This document shows, in pieces, positions 6,833 through 17,130 of a stretch of 64,000 nt of DNA. The stretch is from positions 1,736,001-1,800,000 of the forward strand of contig NC_015678.1 of the NCBI RefSeq assembly GCF_000164675.2, written 5' to 3'. Source of the stretch: Streptococcus parasanguinis ATCC 15912. GTDB lineage: Bacteria > Bacillota > Bacilli > Lactobacillales > Streptococcaceae. Below the pieces are notes generated by a model. The model did not search any database. It worked only from the letters and a program-made list of their open reading frames with translations, and was not told the origin of the DNA. The translations under genes were made by a program, and so were the position numbers. Position 1 is the stretch's first letter, and the number at the start of each line of letters is the position of its first letter.

Positions 6833-8908
6833 TTATGCATGTGGTGGGAGCCAAGAAAGCTCAAATTGGAGCAATTGGGCTTTAAGGAGATCTTGATGGG
6901 AAACCTCTTGTTTCTCTTTGCCATCTAATAGGGCTTTTTGGATGAAATAGGCGCCTGCAGTATGTGAGTTGGCGCAAATTTTGAGCTCTTGCTTGGGAAG
7001 ATGGAGAAGGACTTCTTTAAAGAGAGGGAGGCCCAGATCATAGATTGGTTTTCCTGGACAGGTTGGATAGAGCCCAAGGGCTGACCAGAGGTACCAAGCA
7101 GATAGACTACCATTGTCCTCATCACCTGGATAGGCTTGGAAATCTTGATGGAAAGCTTGGGAACGGATCTGGTGGATCAGGAGATTGGTGTATTCGGGAT
7201 GAAGACTGTAACGGAAGAGGTAGGGAATGTGAAAGCTCGGTTGATTGGAGATGGCAATCTGCCCAAATGGGGCTTGGGCCATTTCACTCATTTCATGGAT
7301 TTCATAGCCATATCCTCTTACATCAAATTGAGGTCTTTGATTGGCCAGATCCAGCAGTCGTTGGGTGAAGGCTTTTTTACCGCCCATTAGCTCTATCAGG
7401 CCGGAGAGGTCGTGTAAGACTCCAAAAGTAGCCTGGGTTGCAGAACATTCTGCATAATCTCCTCCCCAGCTGGTAGGAGAGAAGGGCTCTTTAAAGTTTC
7501 CATTGGTGGATCGTGCCCTCATAAAGCCTGTTTGGGCATCATACAATGTTCGGTAGGAGAGGCTGGAAGCAGCATAGCGAGCGGCTGTTTCTGTATGCCC
7601 CAATTGCTTGGCAACGGTAGCAATGCAAAAATCACTATAGGCGTAATCTAGGCTATGGCTCACACTTTCGTGAAAATCATCGGGTAGGTAGCCAAGGACC
7701 TTGTAGCTTTCATTGCCATGGCGACCAAAATGTTGAGTAGGATCTGTTTTTTGGGCCGTCTGGAGCATAGCTGTGAGCATGTTTTCATGTAGGTCTGGTG
7801 AGATCCCTTTTGTGACAGCATCCGCAAAGACTCCATCGATGAGGATACCTGGCATCATTCCTCGTTCATCTGGGGCCAACCATTTTGGTAGAAAACCAGT
7901 ATCCTTGTAAGTATTTAAAAATCCTTCGAGAAAGTGACGGTAATAATCGGGGTAGACAAGGCTAAAGAGCGGAAAAGATGTTCGGAAGAGATCCCAGAAT
8001 CCGATATTGGTATAAGCTTTTCCTGGTTTGATTTCATTATGAGTGACATCCAGGTGCCAGTCATTCCCCTTGCTATCTGTTTCATAAAAGGTTTGAGGGA
8101 AAAGGAGGAGTCGGTACAGGCAATGGTCGAAAAAGGCTTGGTCACGCCCTCCGGCATCTTTTACTTCAATTCGTTTTAGCAGCTGATTCCATTGATCGGC
8201 TGCTTCTTTTTTAGCTTCCTCTAGGGAAAGGTGGGGAAGATGACTGTGAGCCATGTCTTGGGACAGATAAGAAGTTCCTAATTGGACGGTCACTTCATTG
8301 CTAGCAAAGGTCAGAAAAAGATCTTGATCGATGTGAGTGACGCTCTCAATCGGCTGGCTAAATTGCCACTGGAGATAGAAAGAGTAGGAAGTATCTGCAG
8401 TATGGGCCTGATCCAGAATGCGGAAGTGGCAGGTTTGGTCTGTCAGGGTCAAGTCCTCTAGTTCATTTGCTGCATGAAAGCAGAGAGTCAGCTTTTCTGG
8501 TGCTCGAAAGCGCATGACAGCCCCATAGTGGCTTGGAACCAGCTCGCTTTGAATCTGATAACGTTCCGAACAAATACGGAGGTAGTGGGGCTGGAAAACG
8601 GCTTCTTTCATCGAATAACTGCTTTGACGACGGAAGAGATCGGAACTTGCAACTTCCCCTATGATGGGCGTGATGAGGCACCAAGCGTAGTCTCCTATCC
8701 AAGGACTAGGCTGGTGGGTAAGGCGAAATCCCTGAAAAATAGGGAGATTGGGGTTGAAAAACCAAGCCCCTTGTTCGTGTGTCGTCTGGGGAAGGAAGTA
8801 GTTCATCCCAAAAGGGACTCCTGTATAAGGGAGGGTATTTCCGTGGGAATAGTGGGGATGATTATCACTTCCCCAGCGGGTATCGATGGTCTGGCAATGT
8901 GTGCGCAT
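6833..8908 (-). CDS. GH92 family alpha-mannosidase (probably alpha-1,2)
   Basis: This 691-aa cytoplasmic enzyme has no signal peptide. GH92 enzymes are Ca2+-dependent exo-mannosidases, and the pneumococcal homologue trims alpha-1,2-mannose from imported high-mannose N-glycans. Typical blocks are PYTGVPFGMN, the (alpha/alpha)6 domain with YTNIGFWDLFRT, and GDEDNGSLSAWYLWSALGLYP, whose Asp596 and Asp598 match the catalytic-base region. The usual NEP motif reads SNQPSFHIPYLF, with Gln556 in place of Glu. The gene is divergent from GH125 and shares its 216-base control region. AAAAAGGAGA precedes the ATG. Confidence 0.88.
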   Translation of the reverse strand: MRTHCQTIDTRWGSDNHPHYSHGNTLPYTGVPFGMNYFLPQTTHEQGAWFFNPNLPIFQGFRLTHQPSPWIGDYAWCLITPIIGEVASSDLFRRQSSYSMKEAVFQPHYLRICSERYQIQSELVPSHYGAVMRFRAPEKLTLCFHAANELEDLTLTDQTCHFRILDQAHTADTSYSFYLQWQFSQPIESVTHIDQDLFLTFASNEVTVQLGTSYLSQDMAHSHLPHLSLEEAKKEAADQWNQLLKRIEVKDAGGRDQAFFDHCLYRLLLFPQTFYETDSKGNDWHLDVTHNEIKPGKAYTNIGFWDLFRTSFPLFSLVYPDYYRHFLEGFLNTYKDTGFLPKWLAPDERGMMPGILIDGVFADAVTKGISPDLHENMLTAMLQTAQKTDPTQHFGRHGNESYKVLGYLPDDFHESVSHSLDYAYSDFCIATVAKQLGHTETAARYAASSLSYRTLYDAQTGFMRARSTNGNFKEPFSPTSWGGDYAECSATQATFGVLHDLSGLIELMGGKKAFTQRLLDLANQRPQFDVRGYGYEIHEMSEMAQAPFGQIAISNQPSFHIPYLFRYSLHPEYTNLLIHQIRSQAFHQDFQAYPGDEDNGSLSAWYLWSALGLYPTCPGKPIYDLGLPLFKEVLLHLPKQELKICANSHTAGAYFIQKALLDGKEKQEVSHQDLLKAQLLQFELSWLPPHA

Positions 8909-9004
8909 CTTGTCTCCTTTTTCTTCATCAACCTTAAATGATCTGTGTTTTTTCTTGGAACATGCGGTGGTATTTTCTTCATTGTATCAAAGTATTGTCA
9001 AATA

Positions 9005-9021
9005 TGATAGCGTTCTTATCA
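9005..9021. promoter_or_regulatory. palindromic operator candidate between GH92 and GH125
   Basis: TGATA-GCGTTCT-TATCA is a 17-base imperfect palindrome in the divergent control region. It carries a GCG core like CcpA cre sites but misses two consensus positions, so it may bind CcpA or another LacI-type regulator. No promoter could be placed with confidence. Confidence 0.4.
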
Positions 9022-9124
9022 AATGGAAAATTTTGTAGAAAAAGGGCTATAGTTTGCGTATGTATTTCCCATTTGAAATCTTTTATACTGAATAGGAAAG
9101 AATCGATACGTGTGAGGAAAATAA

Positions 9125-10405
9125 ATGACCTATTCAAAAGAAATTGTGCGAGAATGGTTGGATCAGGTGGCTGAGCGAGCTAAGGAGTACCCTGAGTGGG
9201 TGGATGTCTTTGAACGTTGTTATACAGACACTTTGGATAATACAGTTGAAATTTTAGAAGACGGTTCAACCTTTGTGTTAACAGGGGACATCCCAGCTAT
9301 GTGGTTGCGTGACTCAACGGCTCAATTGAGGCCTTATCTTCATGTGGCTAAAAGAGATCCCCAATTGCGCCAGACCATTGCTGGTTTGGTCAAACGTCAG
9401 ATGACCTTGATTCTCAAGGATCCCTATGCTAACTCTTTTAATATTGAGGAGAACTGGAAGGGTCACCACGAGACCGACCATACCGATTTGAATGGCTGGA
9501 TTTGGGAGCGCAAGTATGAAGTGGACTCGCTTTGCTATCCCTTGCAATTGGCTTACCTCCTGTGGAAGGAAACTGGTGAGACTAGCCAATTTGATGAAAC
9601 CTTTGTCACAGCGACCAAGGAAATCCTTCATCTCTGGACAGTGGAGCAAGACCACAAGAATTCCCCTTATCGCTTCGTTCGGGATACGGATCGTAAGGAG
9701 GACACGCTGGTGAATGATGGCTTTGGGCCAGATTTCGCTGTGACAGGGATGACCTGGTCAGCCTTTCGTCCAAGTGATGACTGCTGTCAGTATAGCTACT
9801 TGATTCCATCCAATATGTTTGCAGTAGTTGTTTTGGGTTATGTCCAAGAAATCTTTGCAGCATTGAATCTAGCTGATAGTGAGAGTATCATTGCAGATGC
9901 CAAACGCCTCCAAGCGGAGATTCAAGAAGGGATCGAAAACTACGCCTACACGACTAACAGTAAGGGCGAGAAGATCTATGCTTTTGAAGTAGACGGTTTG
10001 GGAAATGCTAGCATCATGGATGATCCAAACGTGCCAAGCTTGTTGGCAGCTCCTTATCTTGGCTACTGCGCGATCGACGATGAGGTCTACCAAGCTACTC
10101 GTCGGACTATTTTGAGCTCTGAAAACCCTTACTTCTATGAAGGGAAGTACGCAAGTGGACTCGGAAGTTCTCATACCTTCTATCGCTATATCTGGCCGAT
10201 TGCTTTATCCATCCAAGGATTGACAACGACAGATAAAGCTGAGAAGAAATTCTTGCTGGATCAGTTGGTTGCCTGCGATGGTGGAACAGGTGTCATGCAC
10301 GAAAGTTTCCACGTGGATGATCCAACCAAATATTCGCGTGAATGGTTCTCTTGGGCCAACATGATGTTCTGTGAATTGGTCTTGGATTACTTGGATATTC
10401 GCTAA
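9125..10405 (+). CDS. GH125 exo-alpha-1,6-mannosidase
   Basis: This 426-aa cytoplasmic inverting glycosidase removes non-reducing alpha-1,6-mannose. It has the (alpha/alpha)6 family blocks TGDIPAMWLRDSTAQLRPYL (54-73), HTDLNGWIWERKYEVDSLCY and GMTWSAFRPSDDC. Asp218 (in RPSDDC) and Glu393 (in HESF) fall at the same numbers as the catalytic acid and base reported for the pneumococcal enzyme SP_2144. It heads the rightward gene series GH125-GH38-ROK-GH20 and is read away from GH92. Confidence 0.92.
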   Translation: MTYSKEIVREWLDQVAERAKEYPEWVDVFERCYTDTLDNTVEILEDGSTFVLTGDIPAMWLRDSTAQLRPYLHVAKRDPQLRQTIAGLVKRQMTLILKDPYANSFNIEENWKGHHETDHTDLNGWIWERKYEVDSLCYPLQLAYLLWKETGETSQFDETFVTATKEILHLWTVEQDHKNSPYRFVRDTDRKEDTLVNDGFGPDFAVTGMTWSAFRPSDDCCQYSYLIPSNMFAVVVLGYVQEIFAALNLADSESIIADAKRLQAEIQEGIENYAYTTNSKGEKIYAFEVDGLGNASIMDDPNVPSLLAAPYLGYCAIDDEVYQATRRTILSSENPYFYEGKYASGLGSSHTFYRYIWPIALSIQGLTTTDKAEKKFLLDQLVACDGGTGVMHESFHVDDPTKYSREWFSWANMMFCELVLDYLDIR

Positions 10406-10481
10406 TGAGCTGTCGCTCAACAGATTCTGGGAAAGAATCAAAAATATATTTTTAAATTTAAGTTAGAATGAGGTTTTACTC

Positions 10482-13127
10482 ATGGAAAATGTTGTTGTAC
10501 ATATCATCTCTCACAGCCACTGGGATCGTGAGTGGTATTTACCTTTTGAAAGTCACCGCATGCAATTGGTGGAACTCTTTGACAATCTCTTTGATCTTTT
10601 TGAAAATGACCCTGAATTCAAAAGTTTCCACTTGGATGGACAAACCATTGTCCTTGACGACTATTTAGAAATTCGCCCTGAAAACCGTGACAAGGTGCAA
10701 CGCTATATCGACGAGGGCAAGCTCAAGATTGGTCCCTTCTATATTTTGCAGGATGATTACCTGATCTCTAGTGAAGCCAATGTCCGCAATACCTTGATCG
10801 GACAGGCTGAATGCGCTAAATGGGGCAAATCTACTCAGATTGGTTATTTCCCGGATACCTTTGGAAATATGGGACAAGCTCCTCAAATCCTTCAAAAATC
10901 AGGCATTCACGTAGCAGCTTTTGGGCGTGGTGTCAAACCAATCGGCTTTGACAACCAAGTCCTCGAAGATGAGCAATTTACCTCTCAATTTTCTGAAATG
11001 TACTGGCAAGGGGCGGATGGTAGCCGTGTGCTGGGTATTCTCTTTGCCAACTGGTACAGTAACGGGAACGAAATTCCAGTGGATAAAGATGAAGCTTTGG
11101 CTTTCTGGAAACAAAAATTGGCAGATGTTCGCGACTATGCCTCAACCAACCAATGGTTGATGATGAACGGTTGCGACCACCAACCGGTTCAACGAAACTT
11201 GAGTGAAGCTATTCGTGTGGCTAACGAACTGTTCCCTGACGTGACCTTTATTCATAGCTCCTTTGATGAATATGTTCAAGCAGTGGAAAGTGCGCTTCCT
11301 GAACAATTATCTACGGTTACGGGAGAATTGACCAGTCAGGAAACCGATGGTTGGTACACACTGGCAAATACGTCTTCCTCTCGGATTTATCTCAAGCAAG
11401 CCTTCCAAGAGAATAGCAACTTGCTCGAGCAAGTGGTGGAACCTTTGACCATCATTACTGGTGGGCATAACCATAAGGATCAATTGACCTATGCCTGGAA
11501 GACACTCTTACAAAATGCGCCACACGATAGTATTTGTGGATGTAGTGTGGATGATGTTCACCGTGAGATGGAAGTTCGTTTTGCCAAGGTTAATCAAGTC
11601 GGAAACTTTGTCAAGACTAACCTTCTGAACGAATGGAAGGGTAAACTAGCAACTCAAAAAGCCCAGAGTGAGCACCTCTTTACGGTCATCAATACTGGCT
11701 TGCATAATAAGGTGGATACCGTCAGCACGATTGTCGATGTAGCAGTTTGTCCATTTAAGGAATTGCACCCGACAGAGGGCTTCAAGAAAATGGCCACTTT
11801 GACCTTGCCAGACTACCACGTAGAAGATTTAGATGGGCATCTTGTAGAAGCAGAGATTGAGGACTTGGGGGCAAGCTTTGGCTATACCCTGCCTAAGGAT
11901 AAATTCCGCCAACCCTATATTGCGCGTCAAGTGCGCGTGACGGTTCCAGTTCATTTGGCAGCCTTGTCTTGGACAACCTTCCAGCTCTTAGAAGGCAAAG
12001 CACCTCATCATGATGGTCTGTTCCAAAATGGGGTGATCGATACGCCATTTGTAACCCTTAGTATCGATGATGGCTTGACCCTCTATGATAAAACGACCAA
12101 TGAGGCTTATGAGGATTTCCTTCGCTTTGAAGATCGTGGGGATATTGGAAATGAATATATCTACTTCCAACCAAAAGGAACAGAGCCGATCTATGCGGAG
12201 TTAACAGCTTATGATGTCTTGGAAAACAATGCTCGCTATGCCAAAATCTTGCTCAAGCATGACTTGACGATCCCGGTCAGCGCGGATGAACAATTGGATG
12301 CGGAGCAAAGAGGCATTATCGAGTTTATGAACCGCAAGGCAAGTCGCTCAGAAGAGCTGACAACCATCCCTCTTGAAACGGAGATGACCATCTTTGTAGA
12401 TGATCCGCAAATTCGCTTCAAGACGCGCTTCACCAATACTGCCAAGGATCACCGTATCCGTCTCCTGGTCAAGACTCACAATACACGTCCAAGCAATGAT
12501 TCTGAAAGTATCTATGAGGTGGTCACACGGCCAAATAAACCGGCTGCTTCTTGGGAAAATCCTGAAAATCCCCAACACCAACAAGCCTTCGTCAGCTTGT
12601 ATGATGACGTCAAAGGGGTAACAGTGGCCAATAAAGGATTACATGAATACGAAATCCTTGGAGACGATACGATAGCTGTAACCCTTCTCCGTGCTTCCGG
12701 TGAACTTGGTGACTGGGGCTATTTCCCAACACCAGAAGCACAATGTTTGCGGGACTTTGAGGTTGAATATGCAGTAGAATGCCATCAAGCTCAGGGGCGC
12801 TTCTCCGCTTATCGCCGAGCGAAAGCTTTGCAGACACCGATGACCAGCCTTCAAGTTGAAAAACAAGAAGGAAGTGTAGCAGCGTCTGGTAGCTTACTCA
12901 AGCATACAGCCTTGACGCATCCTCAGGTTTGCCCAACAGCCTTTAAGGTAGCAGAAAATGAAGAAGGTTACATCCTTCGCTATTACAACATGAGCCAAGA
13001 AAATGTGCGCGTGTCAGAAGGACAACAAACGGTTGTCGATCTTCTGGAACAACCGTATCCGGTTCATACAGGTTTATTGGCACCGCAAGAAATCCGGACA
13101 GAATGGATTAAAAAAGAAGAAGTATAG
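10482..13127 (+). CDS. GH38 alpha-mannosidase
   Basis: This 881-aa Zn2+-dependent retaining mannosidase is related to pneumococcal SP_2143 and S. pyogenes GH38 and is expected to cleave alpha-1,3-mannose of N-glycan cores. The zinc motif is HSHWDREW (His13, Asp15). The nucleophile-type Asp125 lies in GYFPDTFGNMGQAPQIL, and a further zinc His lies in NAPHDSICGCSVDDVH. The protein has no signal peptide and is full length for the family. It starts 76 bases after GH125, and a terminator-like hairpin separates it from the ROK kinase gene. Confidence 0.93.
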   Translation: MENVVVHIISHSHWDREWYLPFESHRMQLVELFDNLFDLFENDPEFKSFHLDGQTIVLDDYLEIRPENRDKVQRYIDEGKLKIGPFYILQDDYLISSEANVRNTLIGQAECAKWGKSTQIGYFPDTFGNMGQAPQILQKSGIHVAAFGRGVKPIGFDNQVLEDEQFTSQFSEMYWQGADGSRVLGILFANWYSNGNEIPVDKDEALAFWKQKLADVRDYASTNQWLMMNGCDHQPVQRNLSEAIRVANELFPDVTFIHSSFDEYVQAVESALPEQLSTVTGELTSQETDGWYTLANTSSSRIYLKQAFQENSNLLEQVVEPLTIITGGHNHKDQLTYAWKTLLQNAPHDSICGCSVDDVHREMEVRFAKVNQVGNFVKTNLLNEWKGKLATQKAQSEHLFTVINTGLHNKVDTVSTIVDVAVCPFKELHPTEGFKKMATLTLPDYHVEDLDGHLVEAEIEDLGASFGYTLPKDKFRQPYIARQVRVTVPVHLAALSWTTFQLLEGKAPHHDGLFQNGVIDTPFVTLSIDDGLTLYDKTTNEAYEDFLRFEDRGDIGNEYIYFQPKGTEPIYAELTAYDVLENNARYAKILLKHDLTIPVSADEQLDAEQRGIIEFMNRKASRSEELTTIPLETEMTIFVDDPQIRFKTRFTNTAKDHRIRLLVKTHNTRPSNDSESIYEVVTRPNKPAASWENPENPQHQQAFVSLYDDVKGVTVANKGLHEYEILGDDTIAVTLLRASGELGDWGYFPTPEAQCLRDFEVEYAVECHQAQGRFSAYRRAKALQTPMTSLQVEKQEGSVAASGSLLKHTALTHPQVCPTAFKVAENEEGYILRYYNMSQENVRVSEGQQTVVDLLEQPYPVHTGLLAPQEIRTEWIKKEEV

Positions 13128-13161
13128 CTGGTTGCAGCTGAAGAAACAATAAAAGGAAAGG

Positions 13162-13204
13162 AGGAGCGAAAAAGTAAGAACCGACTGCTGACTCGCTCCT
13201 TTTT
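13162..13204 (+). terminator. internal terminator between GH38 and ROK genes
   Basis: AGGAGCGA and TCGCTCCT pair over a loop of about 23 bases and are followed by TTTT. It lies inside the gene series, so it may lower rather than stop expression of the ROK and GH20 genes. Confidence 0.6.
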
Positions 13205-13217
13205 ACAGGTAAAAGCA

Positions 13218-14087
13218 ATGACCATTGCAACGATCGATATCGGAGGGACTGGGATTAAGTTTGCTAGTCTCACTCCTGATGGAAAGATTTTAGATAAGGC
13301 CAGCACCCCAACTCCAGAAACTCTAGAAGATTTGTTGGCTTGGTTGGATCAACGCTTGTCAGAACGTGACTACCGTGGGATTGCCATGAGTGTGCCAGGA
13401 GCCGTTCATCAAGAAACAGGGGTGATTGAGGGGATCAGCGCCATTCCTTACATCCATGGTTTTTCATGGTATGAGGCTCTTTCTCATCATAAGCTCCCTG
13501 TCCATCTAGAAAATGATGCCAACTGCGTTGGGCTGAGTGAACTCTTAGCTCATCCTGAGATTGAAAATGCAGCCTGTGTCGTCATTGGTACAGGAATCGG
13601 TGGGGCTATGATTATCAATGGCAAGCTTCACCGTGGTCGTCATGGCTTGGGCGGTGAGTTTGGCTACATGACAACCATCGAACCTGCAGCAAAGCTCAAT
13701 AACTGGTCACAACTAGCATCAACAGGAAATATGGTGCGCTATGTCATTGAAAAATCTGGTCAGTCTGACTGGGATGGCCGCAAGGTGTACCAAGAGGCGG
13801 CAACCGGCAATGCCCTTTGCCAAGAAGCTATTGAGCGCATGAATCGCAACCTAGCCCAAGGACTGCTCAATATCCAGTATCTCATCGACCCAGATGTCAT
13901 TAGCCTGGGTGGCTCTATCAGTCAGAATCCAGATTTTATCAAAGGGGTTCAAAAAGCAGTGGACGCCTTTGTGGACAGATATGAAGAATATACAATTGCT
14001 CCAGTGATTCAAGCTTGCACCTATCAGGCAGATGCCAATCTCTACGGTGCCCTTGTGAACTGGTTACAGGAGGAAAACCAATGGTAA
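13218..14087 (+). CDS. ROK family sugar kinase
   Basis: This 289-aa kinase has the N-terminal phosphate motif DIGGTGIKF, a catalytic Asp in [10 protein letters not shown] and the glycine-rich block GTGIGGAMI followed by [10 protein letters not shown]. The Cys-rich zinc motif of NagC-type ROK proteins is absent, and there is no N-terminal helix-turn-helix, so it is an enzyme and not a repressor. The S. pneumoniae counterpart (SP_2142) is a glucokinase-like protein in the same cluster. It probably phosphorylates a monosaccharide released by the adjacent glycosidases. Its last 7 bases overlap the GH20 start. Confidence 0.88.
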   Translation: MTIATIDIGGTGIKFASLTPDGKILDKASTPTPETLEDLLAWLDQRLSERDYRGIAMSVPGAVHQETGVIEGISAIPYIHGFSWYEALSHHKLPVHLENDANCVGLSELLAHPEIENAACVVIGTGIGGAMIINGKLHRGRHGLGGEFGYMTTIEPAAKLNNWSQLASTGNMVRYVIEKSGQSDWDGRKVYQEAATGNALCQEAIERMNRNLAQGLLNIQYLIDPDVISLGGSISQNPDFIKGVQKAVDAFVDRYEEYTIAPVIQACTYQADANLYGALVNWLQEENQW

Positions 14088-15961
14088 CTTTTACAGGACT
14101 TAGTCCCAAACAAGCCCAATCTATCGAAGTATTAAACAATCACATTTCTCTACCAGATGTAGAAGTGGCAGTCGCTCAGTCTGACCAAGCTTCTATCTCT
14201 ATCAAGGGTGAGAAGGGGCAGTATCAACTGACCTACCGTAAACCTCATCAACTCTACCGTGCTTTATCTGTGCTAGCAACAGCTTTAGCAGAAGGGGACA
14301 AGGTAGAGATTGAAGAGCAGGCGGCCTATGAAGATTTAGCCTATATGGCGGACTGTTCGCGCAATGCCGTGATCAATGTCGCATCAGCCAAGCAGATGAT
14401 CGAAGTTCTAGCTCTCATGGGCTACTCAACCTTTGAGCTTTACATGGAAGACACCTATCAAATCGAGGGGCAACCTTACTTTGGTTATTTCCGTGGAGCT
14501 TATTCTGCTGAAGAGTTACAGGAAATCGAAAGCTACGCCCAACAGTTTGACATGACTTTTGTCCCCTGCATCCAAACCTTGGCTCACTTATCAGCCTTTG
14601 TCAAATGGGGTGTCAAGGAAGTGCAGCAACTCCGCGATGTAGAAGATATCCTCCTCATCGGTGAAGAAAAAGTCTACGACCTGATTGACGGTATGTTTGC
14701 GACGTTATCTAAACTACAAACTCGCAAGGTCAACATCGGGATGGATGAAGCCCACTTGGTTGGTTTGGGACGCTACCTTATCTTGAACGGTATTGTGGAC
14801 CGTAGTCTCCTTATGTGTCAACACTTGGAGCGCGTGCTGGATATTGCGGACAAGTACGGTTTCCACTGCCAGATGTGGAGCGATATGTTCTTCAAGCTCA
14901 TGTCAGCAGATGGCCAGTACGACCGTGAGGTGGAAATTCCAGAAGAAACGCGTGTTTACCTTGACCGTCTCAAAGACCGTGTGACCTTGGTTTACTGGGA
15001 TTATTATCAAGATAGCGAGGAAAAATACAACCGAAACTTCCGTAATCACCATAAGATTAGTCAGGATATTGCCTTTGCTGGTGGTGCCTGGAAGTGGATT
15101 GGTTTTACGCCCCACAACCAATTTAGTCGCTTAGTAGCTATTGAAGCCAATAAAGCCTGCCGTGCCAACCAGATCAAGGAAGTCATCGTGACGGGATGGG
15201 CAGATAATGGTGGGGAAACAGCCCAGTTCTCTATTCTACCAAGTCTGCAAATCTGGGCGGAACTCAGCTACCGCAATGATTTAGAGCGTTTATCTACTCA
15301 TTTCAAGACCAATACAGGCCTCTCAGTTGAGGACTTCATGCAGCTGGATCTAGCCAACCTCTTGCCAGACCTACCAGGTAATATACATGGTATCAACCCC
15401 AACCGCTATGTCTTTTATCAGGATGTCCTCTGTCCAATCCTTGACAAGCACATGACTCCTGAACAGGACAAACCACACTTTGCCCAGGCAGCTGAGATTC
15501 TTTCTGACATTAAAGAAAAAGCTGGTGTTTACGCCTATCTCTTTGAGACCCAGGCTCAGTTGAATGCTATTTTAAGTAGTAAAGTGGATGTAGGTCGACG
15601 CATCCGTGAGGCCTATCACGCAGGTGATAAAGAGAGTTTGCGACAAATTGCTAGAGAAGAATTGCCAAAATTAAGAAGCCAGATTGAAAACTTCCATGCT
15701 CTCTTTAGCCACCAATGGTTGAAAGAAAACAAGGTCTTTGGTTTGGATACCGTAGATATCCGGATGGGTGGACTCTTGCAACGGATCAAGCGAGCAGAAA
15801 GTCGGATTGAAGACTATCTAGCTGGTTCCATCACATGTATCGATGAACTAGAAGTAGAAATCTTGCCATTCAACGATTTCTACGGAGATCAGGACTTCGC
15901 AGCCACAACGGCTAATCAATGGCATACCATTGCGACTGCTTCGACCATTTATACAACGTAA
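14081..15961 (+). CDS. GH20 exo-beta-N-acetylhexosaminidase (GH20C type)
   Basis: This 626-aa cytoplasmic hexosaminidase removes beta-linked GlcNAc or GalNAc from internalised glycans. The catalytic Asp-Glu pair is Asp222-Glu223 in [13 protein letters not shown], and [10 protein letters not shown] near residue 89 marks the start of the barrel. The size agrees with pneumococcal GH20C. I chose the ATG at 14081, which has AGGAGG 7 bases upstream inside the ROK gene. An upstream in-frame start would sit deep in ROK. A strong terminator follows. Confidence 0.9.
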   Translation: MVTFTGLSPKQAQSIEVLNNHISLPDVEVAVAQSDQASISIKGEKGQYQLTYRKPHQLYRALSVLATALAEGDKVEIEEQAAYEDLAYMADCSRNAVINVASAKQMIEVLALMGYSTFELYMEDTYQIEGQPYFGYFRGAYSAEELQEIESYAQQFDMTFVPCIQTLAHLSAFVKWGVKEVQQLRDVEDILLIGEEKVYDLIDGMFATLSKLQTRKVNIGMDEAHLVGLGRYLILNGIVDRSLLMCQHLERVLDIADKYGFHCQMWSDMFFKLMSADGQYDREVEIPEETRVYLDRLKDRVTLVYWDYYQDSEEKYNRNFRNHHKISQDIAFAGGAWKWIGFTPHNQFSRLVAIEANKACRANQIKEVIVTGWADNGGETAQFSILPSLQIWAELSYRNDLERLSTHFKTNTGLSVEDFMQLDLANLLPDLPGNIHGINPNRYVFYQDVLCPILDKHMTPEQDKPHFAQAAEILSDIKEKAGVYAYLFETQAQLNAILSSKVDVGRRIREAYHAGDKESLRQIAREELPKLRSQIENFHALFSHQWLKENKVFGLDTVDIRMGGLLQRIKRAESRIEDYLAGSITCIDELEVEILPFNDFYGDQDFAATTANQWHTIATASTIYTT

Positions 15962-16005
15962 AGAATGCCAAGTTGGATGACAGATATCTCATCCACGGTC
16001 GATAG

Positions 16006-16054
16006 GAGTAGAAGAGGGATTGTACTTACGATCACCCTTTTCTACTCTTTTTTT
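16006..16054 (+). terminator. terminator of the glycosidase gene series
   Basis: GAGTAGAAGAGGG pairs with CCCTTTTCTACTC, with one bulge, and is followed by seven T residues. Confidence 0.85.
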
Positions 16055-16099
16055 AAAGCTATGTCATAAATTTGTAGAATTTTTTCTATAATTAGGAGT

Positions 16100-16148
16100 T
16101 TGAAAATGTAAACGGGCTATCTTATAATAGGTGATGTAAACGCTACCA
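16100..16148 (+). promoter_or_regulatory. ngt transporter promoter with CcpA cre site
   Basis: TTGAAA (16100-16105), a 17-base spacer and TATAAT (16123-16128) form a strong promoter. TGTAAACGCTACCA (16135-16148) fits the cre consensus TGWAARCGYTWNCW at every position. Its place at the expected transcription start predicts carbon catabolite repression of the transporter genes. Confidence 0.8.
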
Positions 16149-16187
16149 AAGCGAAAAACACGCTCAATGCTCAAAGGGGGGAGTTAG

Positions 16188-17117
16188 ATGAAAAAGTTTG
16201 TAAGGACTCTGAGAGAAAATTTCATTTTTCTTTTAATGGTCTTACCTGGTGCAGCGTGGTTAATCTTATTCTTCTATATTCCGGTTTTTGGAAATATCGT
16301 AGCATTTAAGGACTATCATATTACGGGAGAGGGCTTCATCGACAGTGTCATGAAGAGTAAGTGGGTTGGCTTTGACAACTTCAAGTTCCTCTTTAGTTCC
16401 AAAGATGCTTACATTATTACAAGAAACACGGTATTGTACAACTTAGGATTTATCTTCTTAGGATTGATTGTTTCCGTAGGGATTGCCATCATCTTTAGTG
16501 AGTTGAGATCAAAAAGAGTGGTCAAGGTGCTTCAAACCTCCATGCTCTTCCCATACTTCTTATCATGGGTTATCATCAGCTTCTTCACCGATGCCTTCCT
16601 TAACGTGGACAAAGGATTGGTCAACCACATCTTAGCTTCATTTGGTATGAAAGCCATCAATTTCTATTCGGAATTGTGGATCTGGCCAGCGCTTCTCCTC
16701 TTCTTAGGAATCTGGAAAGGCTTTGGTTATAGCAGTGTCATGTACTATGCAACCATCATGGGAATCGATCCAACCTTCTATGAAGCAGCGACCGTGGATG
16801 GTGCGTCTAAGTGGCAACGCATTCGCAACATCACCATTCCTCAGTTGTCTTCCTTGATTACAGTTTTGACCATTCTTGCAGTCGGAAATATCTTCCGCGC
16901 AGACTTCGGTCTTTTCTACCAAATCCCGCATAATGCTGGAGCGCTCTATAGCGTGACCAACGTTATTGATGTTTATGTCTACAACGGTTTGACCAAGTCA
17001 GGGGATATCGGGATGACAGCAGCAGCCGGTCTTTACCAATCGGTTGTCGGTTTAATTCTTGTTTTGATCTCAAATATCTTTGCTCGCCGCATTGATAAGA
17101 ATTCCGCTCTCTTCTAG
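16188..17117 (+). CDS. ngtP1: NgtP1, N-glycan ABC transporter permease (LplB type)
   Basis: This 309-aa inner-membrane permease has six predicted helices and the conserved EAA loop (EAATVDGASKWQRIRNITIP near 203-222) that contacts the ATPase. It matches the LplB/MalF-type permeases of complex-carbohydrate importers. With the next two genes it corresponds to pneumococcal NgtP1-P2-S (SP_0090-0092). No ATPase gene is nearby, so a shared MsmK-type ATPase encoded elsewhere is expected. AAGGGGGGAG precedes the ATG. Confidence 0.85.
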   Translation: MKKFVRTLRENFIFLLMVLPGAAWLILFFYIPVFGNIVAFKDYHITGEGFIDSVMKSKWVGFDNFKFLFSSKDAYIITRNTVLYNLGFIFLGLIVSVGIAIIFSELRSKRVVKVLQTSMLFPYFLSWVIISFFTDAFLNVDKGLVNHILASFGMKAINFYSELWIWPALLLFLGIWKGFGYSSVMYYATIMGIDPTFYEAATVDGASKWQRIRNITIPQLSSLITVLTILAVGNIFRADFGLFYQIPHNAGALYSVTNVIDVYVYNGLTKSGDIGMTAAAGLYQSVVGLILVLISNIFARRIDKNSALF

Positions 17118-17130
17118 AAAGGAGGATCGT

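Noticed and set aside
6714-6896. 60-codon frame over the hairpin-rich intergenic sequence
   Set aside because: It is formed by palindromic repeat sequence and runs into the GH92 gene on the other strand.
8474-8941. 155-codon open frame antisense to the GH92 gene
   Set aside because: It overlaps the conserved N-terminal half of GH92 and the control region, and has no family resemblance.
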